This document shows, piece by piece, positions 62,400 through 64,000 of a DNA stretch of 64,000 bases. The notes beneath the pieces are model-generated. The model did no database searches. It saw only the letters and a list, made by a program, of their open reading frames with translations, and had not been told where the DNA came from. Position 1 is the first letter of the stretch. Each line of letters starts with the position of its first letter. The translations under genes were made by a program, and so were the position numbers. The DNA comes from Buchananella sp. 14KM1171 (GTDB lineage Bacteria > Actinomycetota > Actinomycetes > Actinomycetales > Actinomycetaceae): assembly GCF_041380365.1 (NCBI RefSeq), contig NZ_CP159981.1:620001-684000 (forward strand), read 5' to 3'.

Positions 62400-63718
62400 T
62401 ACGCCCAAGCCTGCCCCCTGCGCTCGCGCCGGGAGACCACCGGGGATACCACGTTGATGGGGGCGGTGGCGTGTTCCCCGGACAGGTCGGGAGACTCGGC
62501 ATCGGCCAGCAGGAAGGCCGGGTCTATGCCGGCGCGCTCGAACTTGTGCAGCGCCGGCGGGAAGCCGTTGCCGCGCACCAGCTCGCCGTCGCGGCGGATG
62601 AATAGTTCTGCCGTCTCCACCACGCCGTTCTCGGTGCGGCCCGACACCCCCACGATCTCCCGCACCTCGCGCTTGCCGCTGGCGTTGAGGTCAAGGTGAA
62701 CCACGATGTCGATCGCGCTGGCCACGGTGGGAACCACGAAGGCGGCTGAGACGTTCTCTCCCGCCAGGAGCGGCAGCGTGCACATCTTGGTGATGGCCTC
62801 GCGGGCGCTGTTGGCGTGGATGGTGCAGGCGCCTGGTACGCCGGCGTTCAGGCCGATCAGCATGTCGAATGACTCCGCCTCGCGGACCTCTCCGATGATG
62901 ATGCGGTCCGGGCGCATGCGCAGCGCCTCTTTCACCAGACGGCGCAGGTCCACCTCCCCGGCGCCCTCGTAGTTGGCCTGCCTAGATTGCAGGGCCACCA
63001 CGTCGCGGTTGGCCAGGGCCAGCTCGAAGACTTCCTCTACCGTGATGACGCGCGCCGAGGGCGGGATGGCACCGGCCAGGGCCCGCACCATCGTGGTCTT
63101 GCCGGCCTGGGTGGCCCCGGAGACCAGGATGTTGAGCCCGGCCACCACGCAGGCGTCCAGGAAGCGCGCGGCGGCGGGCGTGAGCGAGCCCAGCGGCACC
63201 AGGTCTGCGGTGCGACGCGCCTTGACCACGTACTTGCGGATGTTGATGGACCAGTGCTTCTGCGTGATCGGCGGGATGACCACGTGGAGGCGCTCGCCCC
63301 CGGCCAGGGTGGCGTCCACGAAGGGGTTGGAGAGGTCCAGGCGCCGCCCAGAGACCCGCAGCATCCGCTCCACCAGATCCCGCACGTCGGTATCGGTGAG
63401 CACCACATTGGTGAGCTCTGACCTGCCTCCGCGCGCGATGAACACTTTGGAGGGGCTGTTGAGCCAGACTTCCTCCACCTCAGGGTCGTCCAGGAATCGC
63501 TGCAGGGGCCCGAGCCCGGCGGTCCTGTCGATGAGGTGGCGGGCCATCGCCTCCATGTCTGCCAGCGGCGGGCGCACGCCTCGGTCCACCTCCTGGGTGT
63601 ATTGCTCCAGGATCTCGTCCACCAGGCGCTCCAGGGCGCGCGGCTCGTGTAGCGGGTCGATGCCGCGAGCGCGGATCTCCTCTCGCAGTCGCGTCTCCAG
63701 CACGGCAGTGGGCTCCAC
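62399..63718 (-). CDS. tadA: TadA/CpaF-type pilus assembly ATPase
   Basis: The 439-residue hexameric ATPase has an N-terminal CpaF domain (GLGPLQRFLDDPEVEEVWLN), Walker A SGATQAGKTTM near residue 201, Asp box ITVEEVFELAL, Walker B RMRPDRIIIGEVR and the His-box CTIHANS. It drives Flp pilus assembly. The GTG at 63718 follows GAGGGGG by 6 bp; the preceding in-frame residues are Arg/Pro-rich leader-like noise. It is first in the tad operon; a CpaE-like partner is not adjacent but encoded at 22668-24245. Confidence 0.94.
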   Translation of the reverse strand: MEPTAVLETRLREEIRARGIDPLHEPRALERLVDEILEQYTQEVDRGVRPPLADMEAMARHLIDRTAGLGPLQRFLDDPEVEEVWLNSPSKVFIARGGRSELTNVVLTDTDVRDLVERMLRVSGRRLDLSNPFVDATLAGGERLHVVIPPITQKHWSINIRKYVVKARRTADLVPLGSLTPAAARFLDACVVAGLNILVSGATQAGKTTMVRALAGAIPPSARVITVEEVFELALANRDVVALQSRQANYEGAGEVDLRRLVKEALRMRPDRIIIGEVREAESFDMLIGLNAGVPGACTIHANSAREAITKMCTLPLLAGENVSAAFVVPTVASAIDIVVHLDLNASGKREVREIVGVSGRTENGVVETAELFIRRDGELVRGNGFPPALHKFERAGIDPAFLLADAESPDLSGEHATAPINVVSPVVSRRERRGQAWA

Positions 63719-63937
63719 CTGGCCCCCTCTCGATGTGCACGGACTCACAGCCAAAGAACAAGATAGTGCGCGCCTTGGTGCTTGGGAAACGCGTGCGCAC
63801 GTTTCTGTGGGAATCGCCGCCGCATTTCGGCCTGGCCGGCCCACTCACCGGTATTCGGGGCGCGTTTTCCTTGCCAAGATTGCCCTGTTTCGGCGCGTGT
63901 TCTGCGGCGCGGCTGCCGGGCCGTTTACGGTGGAGGG

Positions 63938-64000
63938 GTGGATGCCCTGAAGCTGATGTCTGTGGCGGCGCGCGCCGTGGCGGCCGTGCCCGGTTTGGTT
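63938..64000 (+). CDS. Start of an unidentified gene cut by the window edge
   Basis: From a GTG at 63938 the plus strand reads VDALKLMSVAARAVAAVPGL in good codons to the edge; an ATG at 63956 is an alternative start. GGAGG lies just before the GTG. It diverges from tadA. Too little is present to name it. Confidence 0.4.
   Translation, partial: MDALKLMSVAARAVAAVPGLV

Overview
The window is high-GC DNA (mostly near 70% G+C by eye) from an actinobacterium. The evidence is a WhiB1-type regulator next to a PdtaS-type histidine kinase, an FtsEX/M23 operon beside prfB and smpB, a tmRNA whose tag ends in TRTDFALAA, and a short HU without the basic tail of mycobacteria and streptomycetes. Cell-wall-binding type 2 repeats, a Tad pilus locus, the long-insert form of LigA and the small HU fit an Actinomyces/Schaalia-like member of the Actinomycetaceae. 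That placement is an inference; no rRNA gene is present to prove it.

Layout, left: gatC (cut by the edge) diverges from a cardiolipin-synthase-like PLD protein. Then come two paralogous Pro/Gln-tailed membrane proteins and ligA on the minus strand. A plus-strand block of a NarL-type two-component pair, a MacB-like ABC exporter and an FHA-FtsK/SpoIIIE multi-ATPase runs to 16.8 kb. After whiB1 lies a 1.2 kb gene-free, repeat-rich gap, then pdtaS. A plus-strand set (DUF2505-like, OsmC-like, thyA, folA) meets a minus-strand CpaE/CpaB-like pilus pair. Next are a helicase with its DUF3039 partner, nagB, an ABC-2 exporter, hup, and small accessory genes to 35.6 kb.

Accessory island, 35.7-41.5 kb: a lower-GC stretch holds an SRPBCC protein, an intact AAA/DUF4143 ATPase, a decayed second copy of that ATPase, and a HipBA toxin-antitoxin pair with a clear inverted-repeat operator. 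It abuts the 3' end of ssrA, a classic integration target, and is flanked by two direct copies of a ~165 bp palindromic element.

Right: ssrA-smpB and the M23-FtsX-FtsE-RF2 cluster are core cell-division and translation genes. An MFS exporter, a LysR regulator and a small membrane protein follow. The window closes with a minus-strand operon: TadA ATPase, TadB, TadC, a pilin-like peptide, two TadE-like proteins, a TadG-like protein, and directly after them a ~3,018-residue secreted adhesin. That adhesin has four discoidin-like modules, many Ig/cadherin-like repeats and three CWB2 repeats.

The most unusual signals are non-coding. There are short arrays of 20-22 bp phased repeats. Two lie in gaps between convergent genes and have two opposed arms; two lie upstream of the intact and the decayed DUF4143 ATPase. 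One of the gap arrays and both ATPase arrays share the 9-mer GTCGAGTTG. Two other dispersed families are a palindromic GGGGTACAT element (four copies) and a motif near GGACGACGTTCCGCC, usually in units 57-60 bp apart at several loci. Whether the ATPase and the arrays form one system is a hypothesis.
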